DNA of 64,000 nt from Thalassomonas viridans (GTDB taxonomy: Bacteria; Pseudomonadota; Gammaproteobacteria; Enterobacterales; Alteromonadaceae): contig NZ_CP059733.1 of assembly GCF_000948985.2 (NCBI RefSeq), positions 6,262,001 through 6,326,000 of the forward strand, written 5' to 3'. Numbering within the stretch: position 1 is the stretch's first letter; the number at the start of each line of letters is the position of its first letter. Below, one piece after another: positions 33,246 through 41,919 of the stretch. The notes below the pieces were generated by a model that searched no databases, was not told the origin of the DNA, and saw only the letters and a program-made list of their open reading frames with translations. A program made the translations under genes and the position numbers.

Positions 33246-36125
33246 TTAGCTCGTTTGCAGCGGGGTTTTTGCTGCCTGCAAATGCGCTTGCTGCACTTTT
33301 GAAAACTGCTTATTGCGCTCCTGCCATTTCGACGGCGAGGTCACTTTTTCCACCTGTACCGCGGTAACCTTATATTCCGGACAGTTGGTCGCCCAGTCCG
33401 AATTATCGGTAGTCACCACATTAGCGCCGCTTTCCGGGTGATGGAAAGTTGTATAGACAACTCCAGGCTGCATCCGGTCGCTGATTTGCGCCTTAAGCAC
33501 GGTATCACCGGCACGGCTTTTAATGCCAAGCCAGTCTCCCTCGCTGATGCCGCGCTCCTGGGCATCGTCGGGATGTATTTCCAGCACATCCTCGTCATGC
33601 CAGTGCTGATTTTCCGTGCGCCGGGTCTGGGCGCCGACATTGTACTGGGACAAAATACGCCCTGTAGTCAGCAGTAACGGGAATTTACGGTTAGCCTTTT
33701 CTTCGGTCGCCACATACTCGGTAACGGCAAAAGTCGCCTTGCCGATAGGGAAACTTTCCCTGTGCATGATCGGCGTGCCCTCGGGCGCCTGCTCATTACA
33801 GGGCCACTGAATGCTGCCCAGCTGTTCCAGCTTTTCATAGCTGACATGGGCAAAGGTCGGGGTCAACAAGGCAATTTCATCCATAATCTCAGACGGATGC
33901 TGGTACGACATGGGATATCCCAACGCCTCGGACAAAGCCATAGTCACCTCCCAGTCCGCCTTGCCGGACAACGGCGGCATCACCTGGCGCACCCGGTTGA
34001 TGCGGCGCTCGGCGTTGGTGAAAGTGCCGTCTTTTTCCAGGAAAGACGCCCCGGGCAAAAACACATGGGCAAATTTCGCGGTTTCATTGAGGAAAATATC
34101 CTGAACAACCAGGCACTCCAATGAGGATAACGCCAGCTGCACATGCTGAGTATTAGGATCCGACTGGGCAATATCTTCACCCTGACAGTAAAGCCCTTTA
34201 AAGCTGCCGTCGATGGCGGCGTCAAACATGTTGGGGATACGCAGTCCCGGCTCGGGATCTATATCTACGCCCCAGTTTTGTTCGAACTTGGTTCTGAGTT
34301 CATCCTTAGCCACATGCTGGTAGCCGGGAAGTTCATGGGGGAAAGAGCCCATATCGCAGGAACCCTGAACATTATTTTGCCCCCTGAGCGGGTTAACGCC
34401 GACGCCGTCACGGCCGATATTGCCGGTCAGCAGCGCCAGGTTGGCAATGCCCATTACCATGCTGGATCCCTGGGAATGCTCGGTAACTCCCAGGCCGTAA
34501 TAGATAGCGGCATTATTTGCCCTGGCATACAGACGCGCCGCCGCCCTTAATTCCCCAGCCGGTATGCCGGTAATATTCTCGGTATTTTCCGGAGAATGAC
34601 GCTGATCGCTGATAAACTCACGCCATTGCTGATAATTTTTATCTTCACAACGCTTACTGATAAAAGCCTGATCTTCCAGACCCTCTTCAACAACCACATA
34701 AGCCATGGCATTGATAAAGGCGACATTCGTGCCCGGCCTTAACGGCAGATGGTGGTCCAGCTTCACATGTGGGCTGATACCTAAATCGATACGCCGGGGA
34801 TCGGCAATAATCAGCCCTGCCCCCTGGCGCAAACGTTTTTTCAGCAAAGAGCCAAATACCGGGTGGGCATCAGTGGGGTTGGCGCCGATTACCATAACCA
34901 CATCGGCATCCATCACCGAATTAAAAGTCTGGGTACCGGCAGACTCCCCTAGAGTAGCCTTTAAACCGAAACCTGTCGGGGAATGGCACACCCGGGCGCA
35001 GGTATCGGTATTGTTGTTGCCGAAAGCGGCGCGGATCAGCTTTTGTACCAAATAAGTTTCTTCGTTAGTACAGCGGGAAGACGTGATACCACCTATGCTG
35101 TCTCTACCGTATTTTTGCTGGATAGTTTGCAGTTTACCGGCAGCAAAACCAATGGCTTCTTGCCAGCTCACTTCACGCCAGGGCTGGTCGATCGAGTCAC
35201 GGATCATAGGGCTGGTAATACGATCTTTGTGATTAGCGTAACCAAAGGCGAAACGTCCTTTCACACAGGAATGGCCGCGGTTTGCTTCACCGCCTTTATA
35301 GGGCACCATACGAATCACTTCTGTGCCTTTCATTTCTGCCTTAAACGAACAGCCGACGCCACAATAGGCGCAGGTAGTAATCACGCTATGCTCCGGCTGG
35401 CCCTGCTCAATCACGCTTTTTTCCATCAGGGTTGAAGTGGGACAGGCCTGGACACAAGCGCCGCAGGAGACACAATCGGAAGAAAGAAAATCATTGTCCG
35501 CCCCGGTAGAAACCTTAGTATCAAAGCCGCGCCCGTCCAGGGTTAAGGCAAAAGTGCCCTGCACTTCTTCACAGGCACGCACGCAGCGGGAGCACACGAT
35601 ACATTTGCTGGGATCAAAATGGAAATAAGGATTGGAGTCATCCCCTTTGGCATCGAGATGGTTTTCACCGCTGAAACCGTAGCGCACATCCCTTAAGCCA
35701 ACAGCGCCCGCCATATCCTGTAATTCGCAATCACCGTTGCTGGGGCAAGTCAAGCAATCCAGCGGATGATCTGAAATATACAGCTCCATAATATTACGGC
35801 GCAATTTGGCGATCTTTTTATTTTGCGTGGTCACCTGCATGCCTTCCCTCACCGGGGTGGTGCAGGAGGCAGGCATGCCTTTCATACCCTCAATTTCCAC
35901 CGCACATAAACGGCAGGAACCGAAAGCTTCCAGGTTGTCGGAGGCGCATAACTTGGGAATATTGATATTGTTCAGGGCCGCAGCGCGCATCACCGAGGTG
36001 CCTTCGTCTACGGTTACCTGACAACCGTCGATTTCCAGCGTTACCTGAGCAACAGCGCCTCGGATTGCCGGTGTGCCCAGGTCTTTGTCTTCCGGATGCT
36101 GTTTGGGATCGTAATAAGAAATCAT
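33246..36125 (-). CDS. fdsA: NAD-dependent formate dehydrogenase catalytic subunit (FdsA)
   Basis: 959-residue molybdopterin enzyme. N-terminal 2Fe-2S domain (LCASDNLEAFGSCRLCAVEIEG), a His-Cys cluster segment (DHPLDCLTCPSNGDCELQ), two 4Fe-4S motifs (CIVCSRCVRACEE, CVSCGACVQACPT), then the fourth cluster CAYCGVGCSFKAE and the bis-MGD domain. The active-site ligand is Cys in CARVCHSPTGFGLK, not selenocysteine. Oxidises formate to CO2, passing electrons to FdsB/FdsG and NAD. Its ATG overlaps the fdsB stop (ATGA). Confidence 0.95.
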   Translation of the reverse strand: MISYYDPKQHPEDKDLGTPAIRGAVAQVTLEIDGCQVTVDEGTSVMRAAALNNINIPKLCASDNLEAFGSCRLCAVEIEGMKGMPASCTTPVREGMQVTTQNKKIAKLRRNIMELYISDHPLDCLTCPSNGDCELQDMAGAVGLRDVRYGFSGENHLDAKGDDSNPYFHFDPSKCIVCSRCVRACEEVQGTFALTLDGRGFDTKVSTGADNDFLSSDCVSCGACVQACPTSTLMEKSVIEQGQPEHSVITTCAYCGVGCSFKAEMKGTEVIRMVPYKGGEANRGHSCVKGRFAFGYANHKDRITSPMIRDSIDQPWREVSWQEAIGFAAGKLQTIQQKYGRDSIGGITSSRCTNEETYLVQKLIRAAFGNNNTDTCARVCHSPTGFGLKATLGESAGTQTFNSVMDADVVMVIGANPTDAHPVFGSLLKKRLRQGAGLIIADPRRIDLGISPHVKLDHHLPLRPGTNVAFINAMAYVVVEEGLEDQAFISKRCEDKNYQQWREFISDQRHSPENTENITGIPAGELRAAARLYARANNAAIYYGLGVTEHSQGSSMVMGIANLALLTGNIGRDGVGVNPLRGQNNVQGSCDMGSFPHELPGYQHVAKDELRTKFEQNWGVDIDPEPGLRIPNMFDAAIDGSFKGLYCQGEDIAQSDPNTQHVQLALSSLECLVVQDIFLNETAKFAHVFLPGASFLEKDGTFTNAERRINRVRQVMPPLSGKADWEVTMALSEALGYPMSYQHPSEIMDEIALLTPTFAHVSYEKLEQLGSIQWPCNEQAPEGTPIMHRESFPIGKATFAVTEYVATEEKANRKFPLLLTTGRILSQYNVGAQTRRTENQHWHDEDVLEIHPDDAQERGISEGDWLGIKSRAGDTVLKAQISDRMQPGVVYTTFHHPESGANVVTTDNSDWATNCPEYKVTAVQVEKVTSPSKWQERNKQFSKVQQAHLQAAKTPLQTS

Positions 36126-37732
36126 AACTCTTGCTCCCGTTGTGCTTTACTCTGGCTGGCTTTAGTCAAATCATCCGGAAAATGCTTCATCACGCTCCTG
36201 ACAGGATACGGCGTCATACCGCCCATGGCGCATAGGGATCCCAGCTCCATGGTGTCGCATAAATCTTCCAGTAGTTCCAGATTTTGCTCCTGGTTATCAT
36301 GACCGATGATCTTATCGATCACTTCCACCCCGCGCACCGAACCGATACGGCACGGCGTACATTTACCGCAGGATTCAATCTTACAGAACTCCATGGCAAA
36401 ACGCGCCTGCTTGGCCATATCGACGCTGGCATCAAACACCACCACGCCACCGTGGCCGAGCACGGCATTGTTAGCAGCAAAGGCTTCGTAATCGAGCGGC
36501 GTCTGCCACTGTTCTTCCGGTAAATAAGCACCGAGCGGTCCCCCCACCTGAATTGCCTTGGCCGGTTTACCGCTAAAAGTACCGCCGCCAAAATCAAACA
36601 CCAGGTTATGCAGAGTTGCACCAAAAGCCAGCTCCACCAAGCCGCCTTGTTTGATATTACCGGCCAGCTGCACCGGCAAAGTACCACGGGAACGGCCCAT
36701 ACCATAATCCCGGTAATATTCGCCTCCCTTAGCGAGGATTACAGGGATTGACGCCAGGGAAATCACGTTATTCACTATAGTTGGCAGGCCGAATAAACCT
36801 TCAATCGCCGGCAGCGGCGGTTTGGCACGTACCAGCCCGCGCTTGCCTTCCAGGCTTTCCAGCAGGGAAGTTTCTTCACCGCAAATATAGGCACCGGCCC
36901 CTAACCTGACCTCCAAGTCAAAATGCTGGCCGCTGCCCTGAATGTTTTCGCCCAGGTAGCCTTGGGCGTAAGCCGTGTTAATCGCTTGGTTGAGAATCTT
37001 GTCCGCCTGGGGGTATTCGGAGCGCAGATAGATATAGCCCTGGTTTGCTCCCACGGCCAATCCGGCGATGATCATGCCTTCTATCAAAGTAAAGGGGTCG
37101 GCTTCCATCAACAGGCGATCGGCAAAAGTACCGGAGTCCCCTTCGTCGGCATTACAAACAATATACTTTTGCTCTGCGGGCGTATCGAGCACGGTTTGCC
37201 ACTTTATGCCGGTAGGAAAAGCCGCGCCGCCACGGCCACGCAAACCTGAAGTTTTGACTTCATCAACTATGCCCTGCGGGCCACCTGAGTCGATTAATGC
37301 TAAAGCCCGGTTCAGCCCTTCAAAGCCGCCGTGTGTCTGATAATCTTCAATACTGAAGGGGTCGATAATCCCGGCGCGGGCAAAAGTGAGCCTTTGCTGT
37401 TTGGCCAGATAGGGGATTTCTTCGGTTAGCCCCAGGTATAAAGGATGGTTGGTAAAGGCTTGTTCTTCTGAGCCTTTGCCTTCTTCATACGCCGTCAGAG
37501 ACTCGATTAAAGCGGGAACATCTTCAACCTCCATCGGGCCAAAGGCTACACGCCCTTTTGCTGTCGCCACTTCAACCAGAGGTTCCAGGTAAAATAAACC
37601 GCGGGAACCGTTACGGATAATCTTAACCGAAAGCCCGGCTTGCCCGCTTTGAAACTCAACCGCCCTGGTAACCTCGTCTGCGCCCATGGCCAGGGCCGTA
37701 GTATCGCAGGGGATATAAATCTTAACTGACAT
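36122..37732 (-). CDS. fdsB: Formate dehydrogenase NADH-binding subunit (FdsB)
   Basis: 536 residues from the ATG at 37732 (MSVKIYIPCDTTALAMGAD). N-terminal thioredoxin-like domain, then the NuoF-like fold: LRGRGGAAFPTGIKW (FMN/NAD site), CNADEGDSGTFADR, and the 4Fe-4S motif ESCGKCTPCRIGSVRG. An 18-bp tandem repeat at the start gives two further in-frame ATGs (to 37768), so the N-terminus could be longer. Overlaps fdsG by 11 bp and fdsA by 4 bp, an obligate operon. Confidence 0.94.
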   Translation of the reverse strand: MSVKIYIPCDTTALAMGADEVTRAVEFQSGQAGLSVKIIRNGSRGLFYLEPLVEVATAKGRVAFGPMEVEDVPALIESLTAYEEGKGSEEQAFTNHPLYLGLTEEIPYLAKQQRLTFARAGIIDPFSIEDYQTHGGFEGLNRALALIDSGGPQGIVDEVKTSGLRGRGGAAFPTGIKWQTVLDTPAEQKYIVCNADEGDSGTFADRLLMEADPFTLIEGMIIAGLAVGANQGYIYLRSEYPQADKILNQAINTAYAQGYLGENIQGSGQHFDLEVRLGAGAYICGEETSLLESLEGKRGLVRAKPPLPAIEGLFGLPTIVNNVISLASIPVILAKGGEYYRDYGMGRSRGTLPVQLAGNIKQGGLVELAFGATLHNLVFDFGGGTFSGKPAKAIQVGGPLGAYLPEEQWQTPLDYEAFAANNAVLGHGGVVVFDASVDMAKQARFAMEFCKIESCGKCTPCRIGSVRGVEVIDKIIGHDNQEQNLELLEDLCDTMELGSLCAMGGMTPYPVRSVMKHFPDDLTKASQSKAQREQEL

Positions 37733-38252
37733 GGCTGTCTCCCTGCTCATGGCTGTCTCCCTGTCCAAGCTCTACCACATAGGTGGACAGCTTCTCCATC
37801 AACCGCTCAAATTTATCGCCTGTCATACGGCCATAAACACGTTCACCAACTTTAACCGAAGGGCCGCAGGCGCAATTGCCCAGGCAATAAACCGGCTCTA
37901 AGCTGACGTTATTATCTTTGGTAGTCTGGTGGTAATCTATGCCCAGCTTGCTTTTGATTTCCTGCTCTAAAGCCTCTGAACCCATGGCCTGACAGGCTTC
38001 CGCCCGGCAGATTTCCACCAGGTGGTTGCCGGGTTTGTCCAGGCGGAAATGATGATAAAAACTGATGACGCCGTAAATTTCTGCGGAGGTCTGGTTTAAA
38101 CCACCGGCAATAATGTCAATCGCCGCTTTGGGGATATGACCCAGCTGATCCTGAATATCATGCAATATCGGCAACAGGGCCCCCGGCAGGGCCTTTTTGT
38201 CGGCAATGGAGTTTGCCACCACCTGATATTGCTGTTCGCTTAGTTTCGTCAT
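37722..38252 (-). CDS. fdsG: Formate dehydrogenase gamma subunit (FdsG)
   Basis: 176 residues of the NuoE family. 2Fe-2S ligands are in EICRAEACQAMGSEAL and YCLGNCACGPSVKV. First gene of fdsGBA-fdhD-fdsD. It lies 97 bp after the hutF stop on the same strand with no strong terminator between them. Its last residues (GDSHEQGDSHVS) repeat because they lie in the 18-bp tandem repeat shared with the fdsB start. Confidence 0.93.
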   Translation of the reverse strand: MTKLSEQQYQVVANSIADKKALPGALLPILHDIQDQLGHIPKAAIDIIAGGLNQTSAEIYGVISFYHHFRLDKPGNHLVEICRAEACQAMGSEALEQEIKSKLGIDYHQTTKDNNVSLEPVYCLGNCACGPSVKVGERVYGRMTGDKFERLMEKLSTYVVELGQGDSHEQGDSHVS

Positions 38253-38349
38253 TACGCTTTACCGCCTGTACTTTTTACCGCCCACGCTTACCCTGGATAA
38301 GGGTTGCTCTTCTTCCCTGTACTATTTCTATTGCCTGCCAGTAAATATA

Positions 38350-39714
38350 TTAATCGGACAGGTTCGCCAACAAACCGGCAAAGGCGTCTGCCGCCGCTTG
38401 CTCGTTTTCATGGCGGCGGTTTTGTACCCGCCACTGGCCGTTAACCATCACGTCCCTGACCGGGTTCTGCTGGCTGGCAAAAACCAGGCTATCTAGAATA
38501 TTGTGCGCCGAATTGGCAAAAAGTCGAGTATCTTGTGAATCTAACACCAATAAATCCGCCTGCTTGCCTACCGCCAGTTCGCCGGTATTGCTGTTGGTAC
38601 TCTGGGCGCCGCCTTTTGCCGCCCGCTGCCATAAGTTCAAACCGGTGGAAGGCTGCTGCTCATCCGCGAGAATCGCCCTTTGCTGCTTGATCAACCGCTG
38701 GGCGTATTCAAGCCAGCGCAACTCTTCAATCGGGTTTACCGAAATATGGCTGTCTGAGCCTATGGCAAAGGTGCCCTGCTCCGCCAAAAATTCCGTGGTC
38801 GGGAAAATACCGTCCCCCAGGTTGGCTTCCGTGGTAGGACAAATACCGGCAATGGCCTTGCTGGCGATAATGCCCTTGCGTTCCTGCTCGTCGATATGGG
38901 TGGCGTGGATCAGGCACCATTGCTGGTCCAGCTCCATATTCTCCAACAGCCACTGTACCGGTCGCTGGCCGTAATGGGCCAGACAGTCGTTCACTTCTTT
39001 TTGCTGCTCGGCAATATGGATATGTACCGGCGCTTTGCTGTCCAGGCTGCGCACATGGGCCACCGCCTGCTGCAACGCCGGCTTATCTACCGCCCTTAGC
39101 GAATGCGGAGCAATACCGACATTGGTGTTGGCATATTGTTCACTTAAGCCGAAGCAGTCACTTACTAACTGATTAAACTGCTCAACAGAATTGATAAAAC
39201 GCTTTTGCCCTTCGTTCGGGGCCAGCGGGCCAAAACCGCTGAAACAATACAATACCGGCAGCATGGTCAGGCCGATACCTGAGCTTTGCGACGAGTTAAA
39301 AATGGCCTTAGCCATTTGCGCCAGTTCGGGATAGATACCGCCGTCGATATCATGGTGCAGGTAATGAAATTCCGCCACCCGGGTATAACCCATTTTCAGC
39401 ATTTCAATATAAAGCTGGGTAGCGATCACCTCGGCATTTTCCGCCGTCAGCTGGCCGAGGAATTTGTACATGATATTACGCCAGGTCCAGAAGCTGTCTT
39501 TGCCTTCGCTGCCCTGCTCGCTGAATCCGGCAAAGGCGCGCTGGAACGCATGGGAGTGACAATTGACCATGCCCGGGATCACAGGGCCGCTAACGCGCTC
39601 CGCTCCTTCAAGACAACCGGATTCGATGGCGCTGATAATGCCGTTTTCGATAACCAGGGTTTTATCCTGCGCCCAGCCGTCTGCCAGCAGGACTTGTTCC
39701 GCATAAATTTTCAT
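38350..39714 (-). CDS. hutF: Formimidoylglutamate deiminase (HutF)
   Basis: 454-residue amidohydrolase. Metal ligands: VNCHSHAFQRAFAGF, then HIHIAEQQKEVNDC and HATHIDEQE, with Asp in AIGSDSHISVNPIEELR. It converts N-formimino-L-glutamate to N-formyl-L-glutamate and ammonia in the five-step histidine-degradation route. It lies 5 bp downstream of hutG. HutG then releases formate, and the formate dehydrogenase operon follows. Confidence 0.94.
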   Translation of the reverse strand: MKIYAEQVLLADGWAQDKTLVIENGIISAIESGCLEGAERVSGPVIPGMVNCHSHAFQRAFAGFSEQGSEGKDSFWTWRNIMYKFLGQLTAENAEVIATQLYIEMLKMGYTRVAEFHYLHHDIDGGIYPELAQMAKAIFNSSQSSGIGLTMLPVLYCFSGFGPLAPNEGQKRFINSVEQFNQLVSDCFGLSEQYANTNVGIAPHSLRAVDKPALQQAVAHVRSLDSKAPVHIHIAEQQKEVNDCLAHYGQRPVQWLLENMELDQQWCLIHATHIDEQERKGIIASKAIAGICPTTEANLGDGIFPTTEFLAEQGTFAIGSDSHISVNPIEELRWLEYAQRLIKQQRAILADEQQPSTGLNLWQRAAKGGAQSTNSNTGELAVGKQADLLVLDSQDTRLFANSAHNILDSLVFASQQNPVRDVMVNGQWRVQNRRHENEQAAADAFAGLLANLSD

Positions 39715-39719
39715 CTCGG

Positions 39720-40520
39720 TTATTTCTCCTGTTCCGGCTGCTGTGCAAATTCGATCAAAGCGGTTACCAGGGCTTGCAGCTTAGGTTTCACTTCCGCCGC
39801 CAGGGTTTCATTATATTCCGGGCTGGGTTCGTTCATATAGGTACGCTGGGACAATTCCAGCTGCAAGGCATGGATATTCTGCTGCGGCTGACCAAAATGG
39901 CGGGTAATAAAACCGCCTTTAAAACGGCCGTTGCTCACCATGGAATAAGGGGCATAGTCCAGCGACTGCACCTTGTCCATCAGCTCAGGCGCACAGCTGG
40001 CGCCGTTGGCGCTGCCAAAGTTAAAGTCGGGCAACTGGCCTTCAAAAAATCGCGGCACATGGGACAGGATAGAATGGGCTTCCAGCAATACCGCCTTGCC
40101 AAATTCCGCTTTAATTTCTGCCAGGGTGTCGGTTAACGCCTGGTGATAAGGCTGCCAGTAGGTTTTGATGCGTCTTTGCACTTCGTGTTCAGCCGGCGTT
40201 TTGCCGTCAAGATACAAAGGGGATAAATCAAAGGCCGTGGTCGGGCACAGCTCGGTGCTGTTGGCGCCCGGATAAAGATCGACACCGTTGGGATCGCGGT
40301 TCAGGTCGATCACGTAACGGTTATATTCCGGCATGATGATATAGGCGCCCATGGCTTTGGCAAAATCATACAACTTATCCTTATGCCAGTCGGTATCTGG
40401 CACCTTAAGCGCCGACGGCACCATAGTTTCGGCAATATCCTGTGGAATTTTTTCACCGTTGTGAGGCATGCTGATCAACAAAGGCACGCTGCCTTTTATC
40501 AAGGTATAAGTGGATGACAT
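39720..40520 (-). CDS. hutG: N-formylglutamate deformylase (HutG)
   Basis: 266 residues from the ATG at 40520 (MSSTYTLIKGSVPLLISMPH). The FGase signature is present: SMPHNGEKIP, PDTDWHKDKLYDFA, YVIDLNRDP, LLEAHSILSHVP, and the C-terminal ELSQRTYMNE. It hydrolyses N-formylglutamate to glutamate and formate. The longer frame to 40625 runs through the operator and is not used. First gene of the hutG-hutF unit. Confidence 0.94.
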   Translation of the reverse strand: MSSTYTLIKGSVPLLISMPHNGEKIPQDIAETMVPSALKVPDTDWHKDKLYDFAKAMGAYIIMPEYNRYVIDLNRDPNGVDLYPGANSTELCPTTAFDLSPLYLDGKTPAEHEVQRRIKTYWQPYHQALTDTLAEIKAEFGKAVLLEAHSILSHVPRFFEGQLPDFNFGSANGASCAPELMDKVQSLDYAPYSMVSNGRFKGGFITRHFGQPQQNIHALQLELSQRTYMNEPSPEYNETLAAEVKPKLQALVTALIEFAQQPEQEK

Positions 40521-40537
40521 TTCAGGGCTCCGCCTAA

Positions 40538-40549
40538 TTGTATATACAA
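40538..40549 (-). promoter_or_regulatory. HutC-type operator upstream of hutG
   Basis: TTGTATATACAA, a perfect 12-bp palindrome 18 bp upstream of the hutG start, matching the established HutC operator consensus in enterics and pseudomonads. A second partial half-site TTGTACAT follows at 40551. It predicts repression relieved by urocanate. The hutC gene itself is not in the window. Confidence 0.85.
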
Positions 40550-40754
40550 GTTGTACATTTAATTTATCATGTATCAAGTATGAGCTCAAATAAGGAATAT
40601 GATCTCGTGGCGTAAGCCAGGGCAAAGGCTTTACAAGAATGACGGCAAGCTGCTGTAGTGTTTATGTTTGTTGCCAGGCAGGATAATGTCGCGGCGGATA
40701 GCGAATTTATACGGGGCGGGCCAATACGGCAATAAATCGCCCGCCCCTTTACTT

Positions 40755-41048
40755 TTAATCGTCCTCGCTGTTCAGGTTCACTTTAAGGGCACGCAGGCCA
40801 TTGTGGATCTCGTCGATTTGATCCCGGTAACTTCTGATCTGCATTTTCAGCTTATAACAAACATACCATATACCCTCGCTGGTTTCCGGCGTGATGCAAG
40901 CGGGGTCGCGCGCCACCGCGGCGAAAGCATCACAAAGAAAGGAGCATTCATCACTGAATTTATTAAAGCCGTCACAAAGTTCGAGGCTCTCGCTCGCCAG
41001 CCCAGCTCTTTTAGCTTCGAACTCCCGGAGTGTAGTTGATTCAGACAT
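40755..41048 (-). CDS. Small protein of unknown function, second gene of a two-gene unit
   Basis: 97 residues from the ATG at 41048 with GGAGGG upstream inside the preceding gene. Helical and acidic with four Cys (SLELCDGFNKF, DECSFLCDAFAAV, WYVCYKLKMQI), ending NSEDD. No signal peptide and no known domain. Its start overlaps the stop of the 74-residue gene by 8 bp, implying coupled translation. The pair lies behind a leader that matches the symE leader. Confidence 0.62.
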   Translation of the reverse strand: MSESTTLREFEAKRAGLASESLELCDGFNKFSDECSFLCDAFAAVARDPACITPETSEGIWYVCYKLKMQIRSYRDQIDEIHNGLRALKVNLNSEDD

Positions 41049-41265
41049 GATGCTGCCCTCCTGTGTTAGTTGAGTAAGTGAAGCTAAATAACTGCGCACC
41101 ACCACAGGCAAAATTGCTGTTAATGGTATTGGCGGCATTAGCTGCTGGCGGGTGCTTTTTTCTAGGAATAAGCTCAGAAATAAGCTTAAGCTTAGGGGCA
41201 GGTATATTTTCTGTTAAAGAAACTTTAACCGAGTGAAACTCTGGCATATCATTAGGTTTAGCCAT
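41041..41265 (-). CDS. 74-residue protein behind a symE-like leader
   Basis: Starts MAKPNDMPEFHSVKVSLTEN. The basic middle (ELIPRKKHPP) is followed by a Gly/Ser/Thr/Asn-rich tail with one Cys (NFACGGAQLFSFTYST) ending GGQHHV. It does not contain the SymE core, yet its 5' leader shares a hairpin and a 23-bp near-identical block with symE. It could be a toxin, a peptide precursor or a decayed SymE relative. Function unknown. Confidence 0.58.
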   Translation of the reverse strand: MAKPNDMPEFHSVKVSLTENIPAPKLKLISELIPRKKHPPAANAANTINSNFACGGAQLFSFTYSTNTGGQHHV

Positions 41266-41301
41266 AATGGATACCTCTGATAGTTTGTATCTATTTTGGT
41301 T

Positions 41302-41337
41302 AGCTACCTCTGAGTGTCGCAAGCACTTGGGGGTAGC
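41302..41337 (+). ncRNA. Second SymR-like antisense hairpin
   Basis: 41302-41316 pairs with 41324-41337 as a 14-bp stem around a 7-base loop when read on the + strand, with three G-U pairs. Compared with 3890-3925, one pair has changed from G-U to U-A and three others changed between Watson-Crick and wobble. Only the + strand keeps all pairs. A T-run lies at ~41366-41372 but without a clear terminator stem. Confidence 0.45.
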
Positions 41338-41919
41338 GCCTTGTTGTTTACTCTATGTCTGCTCTTTTTTTACTGGTAAAGAAACACCTCCTCTGTTTAT
41401 TAATAACCACCTTTAGTTTTAGTACAAAATACGGGATAAATCCGGTTGTTTTGGTAATTAATATTGCTGTTATTTGCGCGTACTGTACGGATAACTATAC
41501 AGATAGCAAAAGCAAATAAAAAAGAATAGGTTATCAATTTACAGCTTGTTGTAATTGCTCTTTTAAAACGAGCAAAAGATTATTAGCGACAGATGCTTAA
41601 AAACCAAGAGTTAACCATAAAGGTGCAAAGCTGTACCAAGCGAAATCAAATTAGTTTTAATTTCTGTCTGCCATTCAAAAGGTAACATAAACTCAATCTC
41701 GCTTTTTACAGGAGCCAGTAGTTTTGTTTATGCCGAACAAGGTAGGTAAGTCATTATTGTTAAGTACTTTATTACTTATATAATAACGTTAATTGGATTG
41801 AAATTGGCAGATGCACTTGATAACTTATTAAATATATTATGAAAATTTCGTATTCGTGATGTTTCATTAAAACTTTCAACGATTTTAACTAATTCACTGT
41901 TATGCAACATGAGGGAAAA
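41338..41919. other. ~580-bp A+T-rich gap
   Basis: No open frame that looks coding, no RNA gene recognised. Base composition shifts here to A+T-rich, marking the left part of the second accessory zone. The ribosome site GAGGG of the CoiA-like gene is at its right end. Confidence 0.5.

Noticed and set aside
41041..41265. 74-residue protein as a SymE homologue
   Set aside because: The leader matches symE, but the L-R-G-K-W-L-x-x-A-G-F core is absent in all frames examined.
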